Origin: Microthrixaceae bacterium
Lineage (GTDB): Bacteria > Actinomycetota > Acidimicrobiia > Acidimicrobiales > Iamiaceae
Direction: 5' to 3'
NCBI GenBank assembly: GCA_016702505.1
Contig: JADJDU010000008.1
Coordinates: 62,001 to 126,000, forward strand
Length of the DNA: 64,000 nt
Shown here: piece by piece, positions 43,260 through 51,140 of the stretch
Layout of the letters: each line of letters begins with the position of its first letter
Position numbering within the stretch: the first letter of the stretch is position 1
Notes under the pieces: generated by a model
Databases searched by the model: none
Seen by the model: the letters and a program-made list of their open reading frames with translations, nothing else
What the model was told of the DNA's origin: nothing
Position numbers and translations under genes: made by a program

Positions 43260-44840
43260 GTGGATCAACTCTTGAAGGCGCCGCGGTGCGACCTGCGCGG
43301 GATCGTGGGCGGGGCCGACCGGATCGTGGTCGTCGACACCGAGACGACGGGCGTCTATCCGACCGATCGGATCGTGGAGATAGCGCTGATCACGCTGTCG
43401 CTCGACGGTGCGGTCTTGGACGTTTGGGACACCCTGGTCCAACCGGAGCGCGACGTAGGGGCGACCCACATCCACGGCATCACGCCGTCGATGGTCGCCA
43501 GCGCGCCGACCTTTGGTGATGTCGCGGGCGACATCGCAGTCCGCCTGGAAGGAGCGTGCGTCGCCGCCCACAACCTTCCCTTCGACGCGCGGATGGTCTG
43601 CGGTGAGTTCGACCGAGTCGGCATCGACGTGTCGATCCCGAAGGGCATCGACACCCTGCGAGCGACCCGATCCCGACTCATCGACGCCTGCGCCCAGCAC
43701 CAGATCGCCCTCAGCGATGCTCACCGTGCTCTCGCCGATGCGACAGCGGCGGCGAACCTGCTGCTCAAGGTGCGCGGCACCTGCGAGCCAGGAGGACCCA
43801 CTGCCTTGGCAGCGCCGTTGCCCCGTCAGGGCCGTGTGTTCCGGCGGGAGGACTCGGCTCCGGTCGTCGTGCCGGATCCACCGCTCATCGCCTACCTCGC
43901 CTCGCGCCTATCGCACCGGGGCGTTGAAGTCAGCGTTCTCGCCTACCTCGAACTGGTGGACCGCTGCATCGCGGACCTCCACCTCGACCCCGAGGAGCGA
44001 TGGCAGCTCAGCGAGCTCGCCCGCGGTCTCGGCCTCGACGAGGGTCACATCGCGTTGGCGCATCGCAGGTTCGTGAACGAGCTCATCGACGCGGCACTGG
44101 ACGATCACGAGATCACGTCGGATGAGTACGAGACGCTCGTCCGTGCCGCGGCGGCGCTCGGGGTCGACCAACAGGTCGTGGAGCAACGCACACGTGACCT
44201 CCGGGCCACCACTTCGTCTGTCTCGGTTGAAGCCGGACTTCGCGTCGTGTTCACCGGTGACCACCCCAGGTTCGAGCGCTCGGACCTCGTCGCCCACGCC
44301 GGATCTCTCGGTCTCGAGGTCCAGAGCGGAGTGACGAAGAAGACCGATCTACTCGTCGCAGCCGACCCGGAGAGCAACAGCGGCAAGGCCGCCAAGGCAC
44401 GCCGCTACGGCATCCCCGTGATCGGAGCTGAGCGGTTCGCCTCGATGCGAGCTGGTGACACCCTCGAAGGCGCCGGCAAGACCGTCGCCGAATTGAAGGT
44501 GATCACCTGCCCCGACTGCTTCACGACCTGGACCGTGACCGCGACATCGTCCGAGCAACGGTCCAAGCGCTGCACCGACTGCGCCACGATCTCACGGTCT
44601 CGTCCAGATCCAGGGACGACCGAGGTCGGATCGCCACTCGCCGGGAGCCAGCACCAGGCGGAGCAGGTGCCGCCTGCGCTGCAGTCCTCGCTGCCGCCTC
44701 CACCGCCAACCCCGGCCCAGTTCGGCGGTGGAGCCGTTCCACCACAGGAACTGCTCACCTGCACGAGCTGCGGTCGGGTCTGGCAGCGGGAGCGCGTTCG
44801 GGGCCGCAAACCAACTCGGTGCCCCGCCTGCATCTCCTGA
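43260..44840 (+). CDS. DnaQ-like exonuclease fused to BRCT and zinc-ribbon parts
   Basis: 526 residues from GTG 43260 (GGAGG four bases upstream). Residues about 22-180 are a DEDDh 3'-5' exonuclease: VVDTETTGVYPTDRIVEIA, CVAAHNLPFDARM, and the closing HRALADATAA. A helical middle (about 215-310) resembles TerB-type bundles. Residues about 325-400 are a BRCT domain as in NAD-dependent ligase: LRVVFTGDHPRFERSDLVAHA, then GVTKKTDLLVAADPE and ARRYGIPVIGAERF. The C-terminal half has two CxxC pairs (CPDC...CTDC; CTSCGRVWQ...CPAC) separated by a Pro-rich linker. I infer a role in processing DNA of the element after transfer or at breaks. Confidence 0.82.
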   Translation: MDQLLKAPRCDLRGIVGGADRIVVVDTETTGVYPTDRIVEIALITLSLDGAVLDVWDTLVQPERDVGATHIHGITPSMVASAPTFGDVAGDIAVRLEGACVAAHNLPFDARMVCGEFDRVGIDVSIPKGIDTLRATRSRLIDACAQHQIALSDAHRALADATAAANLLLKVRGTCEPGGPTALAAPLPRQGRVFRREDSAPVVVPDPPLIAYLASRLSHRGVEVSVLAYLELVDRCIADLHLDPEERWQLSELARGLGLDEGHIALAHRRFVNELIDAALDDHEITSDEYETLVRAAAALGVDQQVVEQRTRDLRATTSSVSVEAGLRVVFTGDHPRFERSDLVAHAGSLGLEVQSGVTKKTDLLVAADPESNSGKAAKARRYGIPVIGAERFASMRAGDTLEGAGKTVAELKVITCPDCFTTWTVTATSSEQRSKRCTDCATISRSRPDPGTTEVGSPLAGSQHQAEQVPPALQSSLPPPPPTPAQFGGGAVPPQELLTCTSCGRVWQRERVRGRKPTRCPACIS

Positions 44841-44988
44841 GACCAGCAGGCGTGGCACCGGCAGGCCCGTCTCGGACCGTCGCGCTGGCGCCGCGGACCG
44901 ACCGGGTTCGCTTTCGATGTCACATGTCCTGGGGATGATCCGAACGAGCGGCCCCAACACACGCGGGCCGGCGACCGAGGAGGACCGG

Positions 44989-45369
44989 ATGGATGATCAA
45001 CTGGACGAAACAGGCCTACGACCACAGTTCGACGTGGCCCTGGCCCGTTATGCCGAGGATGCCGAACGTCTGGCAGAGCTCACCGAGCGACTTGCTCTGG
45101 GTGAGGTGAAGGCCGTGCTGCCTGGCGCTGAGGCCGTCGAGGTCCACGGCTGGATGAACGAGGACTGGTTGAAGGTCCTCCGCATTCGGTCGGTGCGTTC
45201 CGCGGCCGGCGAGGTTCTCTACGACGTCGAAACTGGAGCCGAGCCCGCCGTCGAGGACGCCCTTCACGAGATTGGTACTGAGCTGCTTGACCTTCTCGTC
45301 GACCTCACCGGTGACGCCTACATGGGTACGCAGGAGCTGCCAATTGGCTCGAGGGACTTCCGCGCCTGA
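44989..45369 (+). CDS. Hypothetical acidic protein
   Basis: 126 residues from ATG 44989 (GGAGGA site). Strongly acidic: ARYAEDAERLAELTERLALG then a beta-rich middle (VEVHGWMNEDWLKVLRIRSV) and an acidic helix. No family recognised. Precedes the nuclease-like gene by 37 bases and may work with it. Confidence 0.5.
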   Translation: MDDQLDETGLRPQFDVALARYAEDAERLAELTERLALGEVKAVLPGAEAVEVHGWMNEDWLKVLRIRSVRSAAGEVLYDVETGAEPAVEDALHEIGTELLDLLVDLTGDAYMGTQELPIGSRDFRA

Positions 45370-45406
45370 GTTGCGAGCTCATGTTCGATCGGCTGAGCTC
45401 CCGTGA

Positions 45407-45925
45407 GTGGAGCGGGTCGACTTCTTTCAGGCCGGATACGCCGGCACGCCCGAGCACGACGCCGTCGTCGACATCGCTGATCGGCTGCTCGCTCACCTCC
45501 GAGAGCCGGACGTGATGTCCAGCATCCTTTTGGCGAACCAGCCCGGGCGATCGAGCGCAGAGGTCCAGAACGTCTTCCTGGCTCAGGCGCGCGAGTTGGG
45601 TTTCAGAGACGAGTCGAAGGGTCTATTCCGCGAGTACACGAGCGCCCTTCGGCCCGACTACTTCATGCCGATCGCGGGGACGGGCATCATCCTGGAGGTC
45701 GAGCGCGGCAAGACGACGATCAACAACATGGACCTCTTGGACTTCTGGAAGTGTCACATCTGCGCCCACGCGGACTACCTGTTCCTGATGGTGCCGCAGG
45801 AGCTACGCCAGAACCCGACGATGTCGCCCCGGCGGGAGTACTTGACCGTCGAGCGCCGATTGCGGACCTTCTTCGAGGAAGGCAACTACACGAACGTCCG
45901 AGGGCTGTGCCTGTTCGGGTACTGA
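45407..45925 (+). CDS. Putative PD-(D/E)xK nuclease-like protein
   Basis: 172 residues from GTG 45407. The stretch ALRPDYFMPIAGTGIILEVE followed by RGKTTINNMDLLDFWKCHIC has PD, then ExE, then a Lys in the order of a restriction-endonuclease fold (PD...ExE...K), then a helix and ADYLFLMVPQEL, a typical next strand. The spacing is not exact, so this is a suggestion only. It could be a small accessory nuclease of the element. Confidence 0.45.
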   Translation: MERVDFFQAGYAGTPEHDAVVDIADRLLAHLREPDVMSSILLANQPGRSSAEVQNVFLAQARELGFRDESKGLFREYTSALRPDYFMPIAGTGIILEVERGKTTINNMDLLDFWKCHICAHADYLFLMVPQELRQNPTMSPRREYLTVERRLRTFFEEGNYTNVRGLCLFGY

Positions 45926-45989
45926 TCGCGACGACGCGCTGAATGCCGGTCCCGACCTCGTCGTCACACCGGTTGGTCATGATGGGGGC

Positions 45990-46202
45990 ATGGCGATGAC
46001 GCTGGTGTTCAAGGTCCCAGTCCACGTCGAGGTCGACGAGGTCGCCCGTGCCGTGCTCTCGGTCAAGGTCGACGACGAGCGCGCGGAGGGACCCGTCGAG
46101 GTCGTCGCCGGAGCTGAGGGCGAGGATCTGGCCGAGCTGCTCGCCCGAGGCGCCGCGGTCGCCGATGAGGCTTCGTGGCCAGTGTGGGAGTTCGGCCTGT
46201 GA
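45990..46202 (+). CDS. Small protein of a local paralogous family (copy 1)
   Basis: 70 residues from ATG 45990. Pattern VFKVPVHVEVDEVARAVLSV, then VDDERAEGPVEVVAG, then a helix ending in DEASWPVWEF. The same plan (strand, strand, VDD/VDAD, P-V/L-x-V, helix, WPxW) is found in the proteins at 46459 and 46665. Unknown function; about 70 residues each. Confidence 0.5.
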   Translation: MAMTLVFKVPVHVEVDEVARAVLSVKVDDERAEGPVEVVAGAEGEDLAELLARGAAVADEASWPVWEFGL

Positions 46203-46206
46203 TGGA

Positions 46207-46386
46207 TCAGATCCGATCGTCGACGGCGAGCTCCTCGATCGATTCGTACGTGGCTCGAAGGCTGTACTCGTTGGTGAGCGAACCCCAGGCGGCGTCGGCG
46301 ACCCACTCGGGGTCGTCGTACGCAGGGTGGTCGGGTTCCACGTCGACCGTGATGGTGAACCGGTATCGGCGAAGCGAAGGATCCAT
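46207..46386 (-). CDS. Small hypothetical protein
   Basis: 59 residues from ATG 46386: MDPSLRRYRFTITVDVEPDH, then a short acidic helix with PEWVADAAWGSLTNEYSLRA. Opposite strand to its three small neighbours, weakly similar to them in having an opening beta pair (FTITVDVE). Function unknown. Confidence 0.4.
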   Translation of the reverse strand: MDPSLRRYRFTITVDVEPDHPAYDDPEWVADAAWGSLTNEYSLRATYESIEELAVDDRI

Positions 46387-46458
46387 GTCTCGATGGTCGC
46401 TCGAGGAGCTGGTCGTCTCGAGCGATGATCGGTGAACCGATCGATCCTGGAGGTAGCG

Positions 46459-46668
46459 ATGTCGATCTACGTCCACTACAACGTGCCGCTGGTCGCCGAG
46501 ATCGAGGTGGCGGCCGGCGAGGTGGTCGCGGTCCACCTCGACGACGAAGCCATCGAGGGTCCACTGGCGGTCACTGCCGATGGCGGTAACCCGCCATCCG
46601 AGGTGCGCCAGGAGGCGATTCGAATCGCCGAGTCCGAGATGTGGCCCGGATGGGTGCCGGGCTGGTGA
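46459..46668 (+). CDS. Small protein of a local paralogous family (copy 2)
   Basis: 69 residues from ATG 46459 (GGAGG site). MSIYVHYNVPLVAEIEVAAG, VVAVHLDDEAIEGPLAVTAD, then a helix ending ESEMWPGWVPGW. Clearly related to copy 3, whose start overlaps its stop (GTGA). Confidence 0.6.
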   Translation: MSIYVHYNVPLVAEIEVAAGEVVAVHLDDEAIEGPLAVTADGGNPPSEVRQEAIRIAESEMWPGWVPGW

Positions 46669-46907
46669 CCGCGCCGGTGTTCGTCCACTACCGAGCCGAC
46701 ATCTGGGCCGAGGTCTCGGATGACGGCGAGGTCGTGACGGTCGTGGTGGACGCGGACTCCATGGCGTACCCACTCGCCGTCCTCGGGGCGGATGGCGAGC
46801 CGATCGGTGGCCAAGCGAGTGCTGCTGCAATCGAGGCTGCCCAGTCCCAAGAATGGCCTTCTTGGGACTACAGGCCGAGCCCGGTCACGACTCCACTTCG
46901 CAGCTGA
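46665..46907 (+). CDS. Small protein of a local paralogous family (copy 3)
   Basis: 80 residues from GTG 46665. APVFVHYRADIWAEVSDDGE, VVTVVVDADSMAYPLAVLGA, then a helix ending SQEWPSWDYRP. Coupled translation with copy 2 suggests the pair act together. Function unknown. Confidence 0.58.
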   Translation: MTAPVFVHYRADIWAEVSDDGEVVTVVVDADSMAYPLAVLGADGEPIGGQASAAAIEAAQSQEWPSWDYRPSPVTTPLRS

Positions 46908-46973
46908 GTCACCGCAGCCACAGGTGTCGTTGGCCCCGTCGTCCGATCCTTGGGGCCGTCTAGCGTCGGAGCC

Positions 46974-47530
46974 ATGCCGACGCCGCCCGGTCAACCCGTC
47001 GTCGACTGCACCATCGAGCTGCGTGAGGTCGAGCCGCGCGTCTGGCGCCGGCTGCTCGTCCCGGGGAGCGTTCGCTCGACAAGCTGCACCGGATGTTCCA
47101 AGCGGCGATGGGGTGGGAGGACTGCCACCTCCACGCGTTCGAGATCGGCGGCGAGCGCTACGGGATGCAGTTCGACGAGTACCCCGACGGTGAGCTGCTG
47201 GAGAAGGGCTTCACCGTCGTCACCGCGGTCGGCGCGAACGAGCGCTTCACCTACGAGTACGACTTCGGCGACTCGTGGGAGCACGAGATCACCGTCCACC
47301 GCGTGTGGCGGATGCCGAAGGGCCTGAAGTTCGCCGTCTGCCTCGACGGCGCGAACGCATGCCCGCCCGAGGATGTCGGCGGCTCGTGGGGTTACGAGCA
47401 CCTCCTCACCGTGCTTGCGGACCCCACCCACGAGGAGCACGAGCACCTGAGCCAGTGGGTCGGCGGCCCGGTCGATCCCGCAGCGTTCGACCTCGCGCTC
47501 GTGAACGCCCACCTCCAGGTCGTTCGCTGA
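46974..47530 (+). pseudogene. Plasmid pRiA4b ORF-3-like protein, one frameshift
   Basis: From ATG 46974: VVDCTIELREVEPRVWRRLL is the family opening. A base is missing near 47071; the frame after it reads LHRMFQAAMGWEDCHLHAFE, then YEYDFGDSWEHEITVHRV, ACPPEDVGGSWGYEHLL, the conserved core. The family is common on plasmids and integrated elements; its function is unknown. About 186 residues when repaired. Confidence 0.8.
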
Positions 47531-47601
47531 TCAGGAAGAGATCCTCCTGCGAAGGGCTCCACGAGATCGACCGTCGACTGCAGGCAGATAGCGTTGATCC
47601 C

Positions 47602-47787
47602 ATGGCTCCGGTGAAGCGTGTCTATGGCCCAGGTGAGCTGGCGGCCTTCGTTGCTGGCGGAGGTCCCGCGACCGACGACGATGTCTCGATCACCAACGAC
47701 GGTCGTCGGCTGGACAGCGCCGAGGCCGTTCTCGAGTTCCTCGAGGACCTTCGGCAAGAGCGGGAAGCCGCCGAGCGTTCGGCCTGA
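47602..47787 (+). CDS. Small acidic protein, possible partner of the nucleotidyltransferase
   Basis: 61 residues from ATG 47602: a basic start (MAPVKRVYGPGELAAFV), then DDDVSITNDGRRLDSAEAVLEFLEDLRQE. It ends four bases before the nucleotidyltransferase-like gene. The layout is that of a small antitoxin before a toxin, but no known antitoxin family is recognised. Confidence 0.5.
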   Translation: MAPVKRVYGPGELAAFVAGGGPATDDDVSITNDGRRLDSAEAVLEFLEDLRQEREAAERSA

Positions 47788-47791
47788 TCTG

Positions 47792-48328
47792 GTGGGCGAC
47801 CATCCGCCGCTCGACGTCAACCGGATCGTGGAGATCTTGGATCGGCACCGCGTGCGGTATCTGCTCGTCGGTGGCGTAGCGGCTCGCCTCCACGGCGCAA
47901 CGCGGCTTACCGAGGACGTCGACGTGCTGCCTGCTGACGACGACGAGAACCTACGTCGCCTTGGAGCGGCCCTCACCGAGTTGGGCGCGTTCCTTCGGGT
48001 CGGTGGCCTGAGCGACGACGAAGCCAGGGCGCTCCCAGTCCAACTCGACGGGGCGACCTTGCGAGGGATGGAAGTCTCGACCTGGCGGACGACTGCCGGC
48101 GACCTCGATGTGCTCCGCTCGCTTCGAGATCTCGACGGAGGGCGGCGCTCGTACGTGGAGCTCGAACAGCGCTCGATCGCGATCTCCACCAACGACGTTG
48201 AGATCCGCCTCGCCGGTCTCGGCGACATCATCGACTCGAAGCGATTCGCCGATCGGGAGAAAGATCACGACGCACTGCCCGAGCTCGAAGCTCTGCGAGC
48301 AGCCTCGACGGAGGGCGACGAACCCTGA
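47792..48328 (+). CDS. Nucleotidyltransferase-fold protein (AbiEii/MNT-type, possible toxin)
   Basis: 178 residues from GTG 47792. YLLVGGVAARLHGATRLTED followed by VDVLP gives the GG...T-x-D-x-D core of the polymerase-beta nucleotidyltransferase fold. Then LAGLGDIIDSKRFADREKDH, the usual downstream helix (IxSKxxAxRxKDxxD) of this group. Such proteins act in abortive-infection toxin-antitoxin pairs by modifying tRNA; the small gene at 47602 could be the antitoxin. Last gene of island 2. Confidence 0.72.
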   Translation: MGDHPPLDVNRIVEILDRHRVRYLLVGGVAARLHGATRLTEDVDVLPADDDENLRRLGAALTELGAFLRVGGLSDDEARALPVQLDGATLRGMEVSTWRTTAGDLDVLRSLRDLDGGRRSYVELEQRSIAISTNDVEIRLAGLGDIIDSKRFADREKDHDALPELEALRAASTEGDEP

Positions 48329-48393
48329 GCGCTCGCCGCATCGTCGGACAGGGGAGTTGCGCGACACACCCGACTGCTCGGCGCCGGCGTGCT

Positions 48394-48616
48394 GATGACA
48401 AGTGATGAAAAGGTGGGCGAGTCGGGCGGGGGAGCGGGCCGTCACGGCTGGTCGCGACGGGCGAAGGATCGCAACTCCGCAGTCCGACTTGTCATCAGAC
48501 TTGTCACCAAACGTGATGACAAACGGGGGTTCTCAGCGATACGGGCTGGTACGAGACCCAGACGAAAACCCGCTCTGACCTGCACGGATAGGGACGCATC
48601 GGCACGCATTGTCACC
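48394..48616. repeat. Five TTGTCAYC motifs near attR of island 2
   Basis: TTGTCATC or TTGTCACC occurs at 48489-48496, 48501-48508 and 48609-48616, and inverted (GATGACAA) at 48394-48401 and 48515-48522. The two at 48489 and 48515 form an inverted pair. Spacing and position beside the att core fit arm-type integrase or excisionase binding sites. One more copy (cttgtcatcg) lies upstream of the integrase gene near 39158. Confidence 0.55.
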
Positions 48617-48628
48617 CGAAACTGCGGC

Positions 48629-48650
48629 GTTCAAGTCCCCCCTCCGACAC
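48629..48650 (+). repeat. attR of island 2: 22-base copy of tRNA-Leu 3' end
   Basis: Exact repeat of 26434-26455. Because the identity reaches back into the T loop, integration would restore a complete tRNA, as usual for tyrosine integrases. The left partner is the tRNA itself or the copy at 33658. Confidence 0.88.
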
Positions 48651-49154
48651 CAGAAAATGGGCATCGACCCACGGCGAGCCGCAACCTAGAACCCACCCTC
48701 CCGACGACGGCCGCGTGACGGCGCGCGGTGGGTCGACCGGGTTTGGCACGGCGACGGTGGCGGCATTCGGGCGTGGCGTGGTGCCCGTGATGACGGGCGC
48801 TGGTGGTCTGCAGGTGTCCTTCGCCGTGGTGGTGGAGGCGTGACCCTCGGGAGGTCCCCGCCATGACCGGACGCGCGCCCCAGTGGTTCCCCGACCGGTG
48901 GACCCAGCTCCCGCTGCCTCGACTGTTCGACGATGAAGCGGATCCGCCGACACCAGATGTCGGATGTCGTCCTTGTAACTACACGTGTGCAACCCCGTCC
49001 GGGAAGGAGGGTCATTTGGCGCGAAGTCCGACGGAGTCCCGGGCCGCTGGAAGGACGGCTTTAGCGCCGAAAGGCGCCCCTTGGCGGGGGTGAAGCAGAC
49101 GTGGATCATCGCCTCGGAGGTCGACCGCCGACCTCAGATGTCCAGGAGAAGTCG
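48651..49154 (+). other. Leader region of the B12 uptake cluster; no gene seen
   Basis: 504 bases without a protein-like frame. I looked for a cobalamin riboswitch core (GGGAA...GCCACTG) and did not find one here on either strand. Near the gene a hairpin GAGGTCG-accgc-CGACCTC (49117-49135) precedes the ribosome site AGGAGA (49144-49149). Upstream, 49020-49090 is rich in small self-complementary pieces (gcgccgaaaggcgcc) and may form an RNA structure. A promoter could lie near 48975-48990 (ccttgtaactacac), but this is weak. Confidence 0.4.
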
Positions 49155-51140
49155 ATGCGTCCCGCCCCCGTCCCGCCTGCCCCTCAACGCGGCGAGGGCG
49201 ATCTCGAACCGGTGGTTGGGCGGGCGGCGGTCGAGGGTGGATCGCCTGGAGCCGCTGGCGGTCGCCCGCCGCTCCCTGCCCATCTCCTGCACCGCGTCGT
49301 TGCGGTGATCGCTGCCATGGCGGTGGTCGCACTCGGCATGATCATCGTCGTCGGTCCCGTCTACGTGGGATCGGCGTCGGCTGCGGGCGCCGGCTACGGG
49401 TGCGCTCCAGGCGAAGGCGTGACCGTGGTGGTCGACTTCGGTTCGCGAGGCGGCGTGCAGGTCGGCTGTGCCCCCGGCCAGCAGGCGAGCGGCCTCGATG
49501 TGCTGGCAGCCGCCGGGTTCTCGGTCGGTGCCGGTGCGGGTGCCGGAACCGTGTGCACCCTCGACGGAGTGCCTGCCGAGGGTTACCCGTACTGCTGGAC
49601 CACAGGGGGTTTCTGGTCGTACTGGAAGAAGGGGAGCTGGGGCGAGGCGTGGGCGTTCAGTCGCGCAGGTGCCACTGCTGGCCCGATTCCGGTCGACAGC
49701 GTCGAGGGCTGGTACTGGGCCCAGGACTTCCGGTCCCAGGCGCCGGCGGGCGACGAGACGACGGCGCCGCCACCCACCACCGCCCCGTCGACGACGACGA
49801 CGACCGAGGCTCCGCAGGCGACCACCTCGACGTCCACCACGCCGAGCTCCTCGACGACCTCGACCGTTCCTTCCCAGGGTGGCCCGACCCCGATCGACCC
49901 TGCTAACCCCGTCTCCCGATCGGCAGACGCGGCACTCGACTGGCTGCAGGCCGAGCTCGGCCGCGAGGGTGGAGCCCTGCCGGCTCCTGTGGGCTCGGAG
50001 CCGGACTGGGGTCTCACGCTCGACGCGTTGGTGGCTCTGGGACTCGGGGGCCGAAGTGACGTGCCGGAGGTCGACGAGGCCTGGCGCCGGTTCAGCTCCC
50101 AGGTGCAGCGCTACACGTCGGGCGTCGACTGGGGTGAGCCCGACTCGTACTTCGCCGGCCCGCTCGCCAAGACGGTCCTGGCCCTGTCCACCTCGGCTGG
50201 AGCGCAGCCGTCCCTGGACGTCGACGTGTACGCAGCCCGGCTCGAGGGTTCGATGCAGAGCAGCGGTGTCGACACCGGCCGGTTCAGCGACTCGGGACAG
50301 ATCGGCGACACGTCGAACGGCTAAACGCAGGCGCTGTCGGTCGTCGCTCTCGCTCGCACGAGGGGCGTCCCCCTCCCGGCCATCTCCTTCGTGCTCGAAC
50401 AGCAGTGCCCGGCAGGCGGTTTCAGGATCGACTACAGCGCTTCGGGCGGATGCACAGATGACGCGGCTGCCGACTTCGACGCGACTGCGGTGACGATCCA
50501 GGCGTTGGAGGCGGTGTCGGGGGGCGCAGCCGGTCCTGATCTGACCGCCGATGTGGTCCAGGCCCGGGCCCGAGCGATCGCCTGGCTGGTGGGCCGTCAG
50601 GATCCCTCCGGCGGCTTTGGTGGCACCGGGGTGACCGCCGCACTCAACGCGAACAGCACCGGCCTCGGGGCGCAGGCGCTACGCGGTGCCGGGCGCACCG
50701 CCGAGGCCGACGCTGCGGCAGCCTGGCTGGTGACGATGCAACTCGCCGACCCGTTCGTCGCACGTGCGCAGGGAGCCGATGCCGGCGCCATCGCGTACAA
50801 CCCTGCGAGCTTCGCGGCCGCGCAGGCCGAGGGCATCGCTCCGATGGAACGAGACCAGTGGACCCGTTCCACTACACAGGCCGTGCTCGGACTCGGTCTG
50901 CCGTCGATGGGTGCTGTCGTGGGCAAGGTCGACGTCCCCGCCGACGGATCGACCGGGGGAGGACCGGATGGTTCCGGCCGCCCCGGGTCGGGCGCAGCGA
51001 GCGGCAACCGCACGGGCGGTCGCTCCCTCGCCAGGACCGGCGCGACGACGACCACCACGGCCGCCTTCGGTGTCATCGTGCTGGCCACAGGGTTCGCGGT
51101 GATCTCGACGAAGCGGTACCGCATCAGAACTGGCCGATGA
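49155..51140 (+). pseudogene. Transcobalamin-like wall-anchored protein: DUF4430 plus alpha/alpha barrel, one in-frame TAA
   Basis: 661 codons from ATG 49155. Signal/membrane helix 46-70 (HRVVAVIAAMAVVALGMIIV). DUF4430 beta domain about 85-195 (GVTVVVDFGSRGGVQVGCAP, FWSYWKKGSWGEAWAF, VDSVEGWYW). Thr/Ser/Pro linker 200-245. Alpha/alpha barrel of prenyltransferase-repeat type about 255-590 (DWGLTLDALVALGLGG, CPAGGFRIDYSASGG, RQDPSGGFGGTG). C-terminal LARTG at 625-629, a helix and basic tail, fitting a class E sortase signal (LAxTG). An in-frame TAA stands at 50322-50324 (GDTSNG-stop-TQALSVVAL); the frame is unchanged. Animal transcobalamin has the same two domains in the opposite order. Proposed role: corrinoid capture at the surface. 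Confidence 0.78.

Noticed and set aside
48651..49154. A second cobalamin riboswitch before the uptake operon
   Set aside because: No GGGAA...GGTG...CCCGC.ACTG core found on either strand; only a small hairpin near the start codon.
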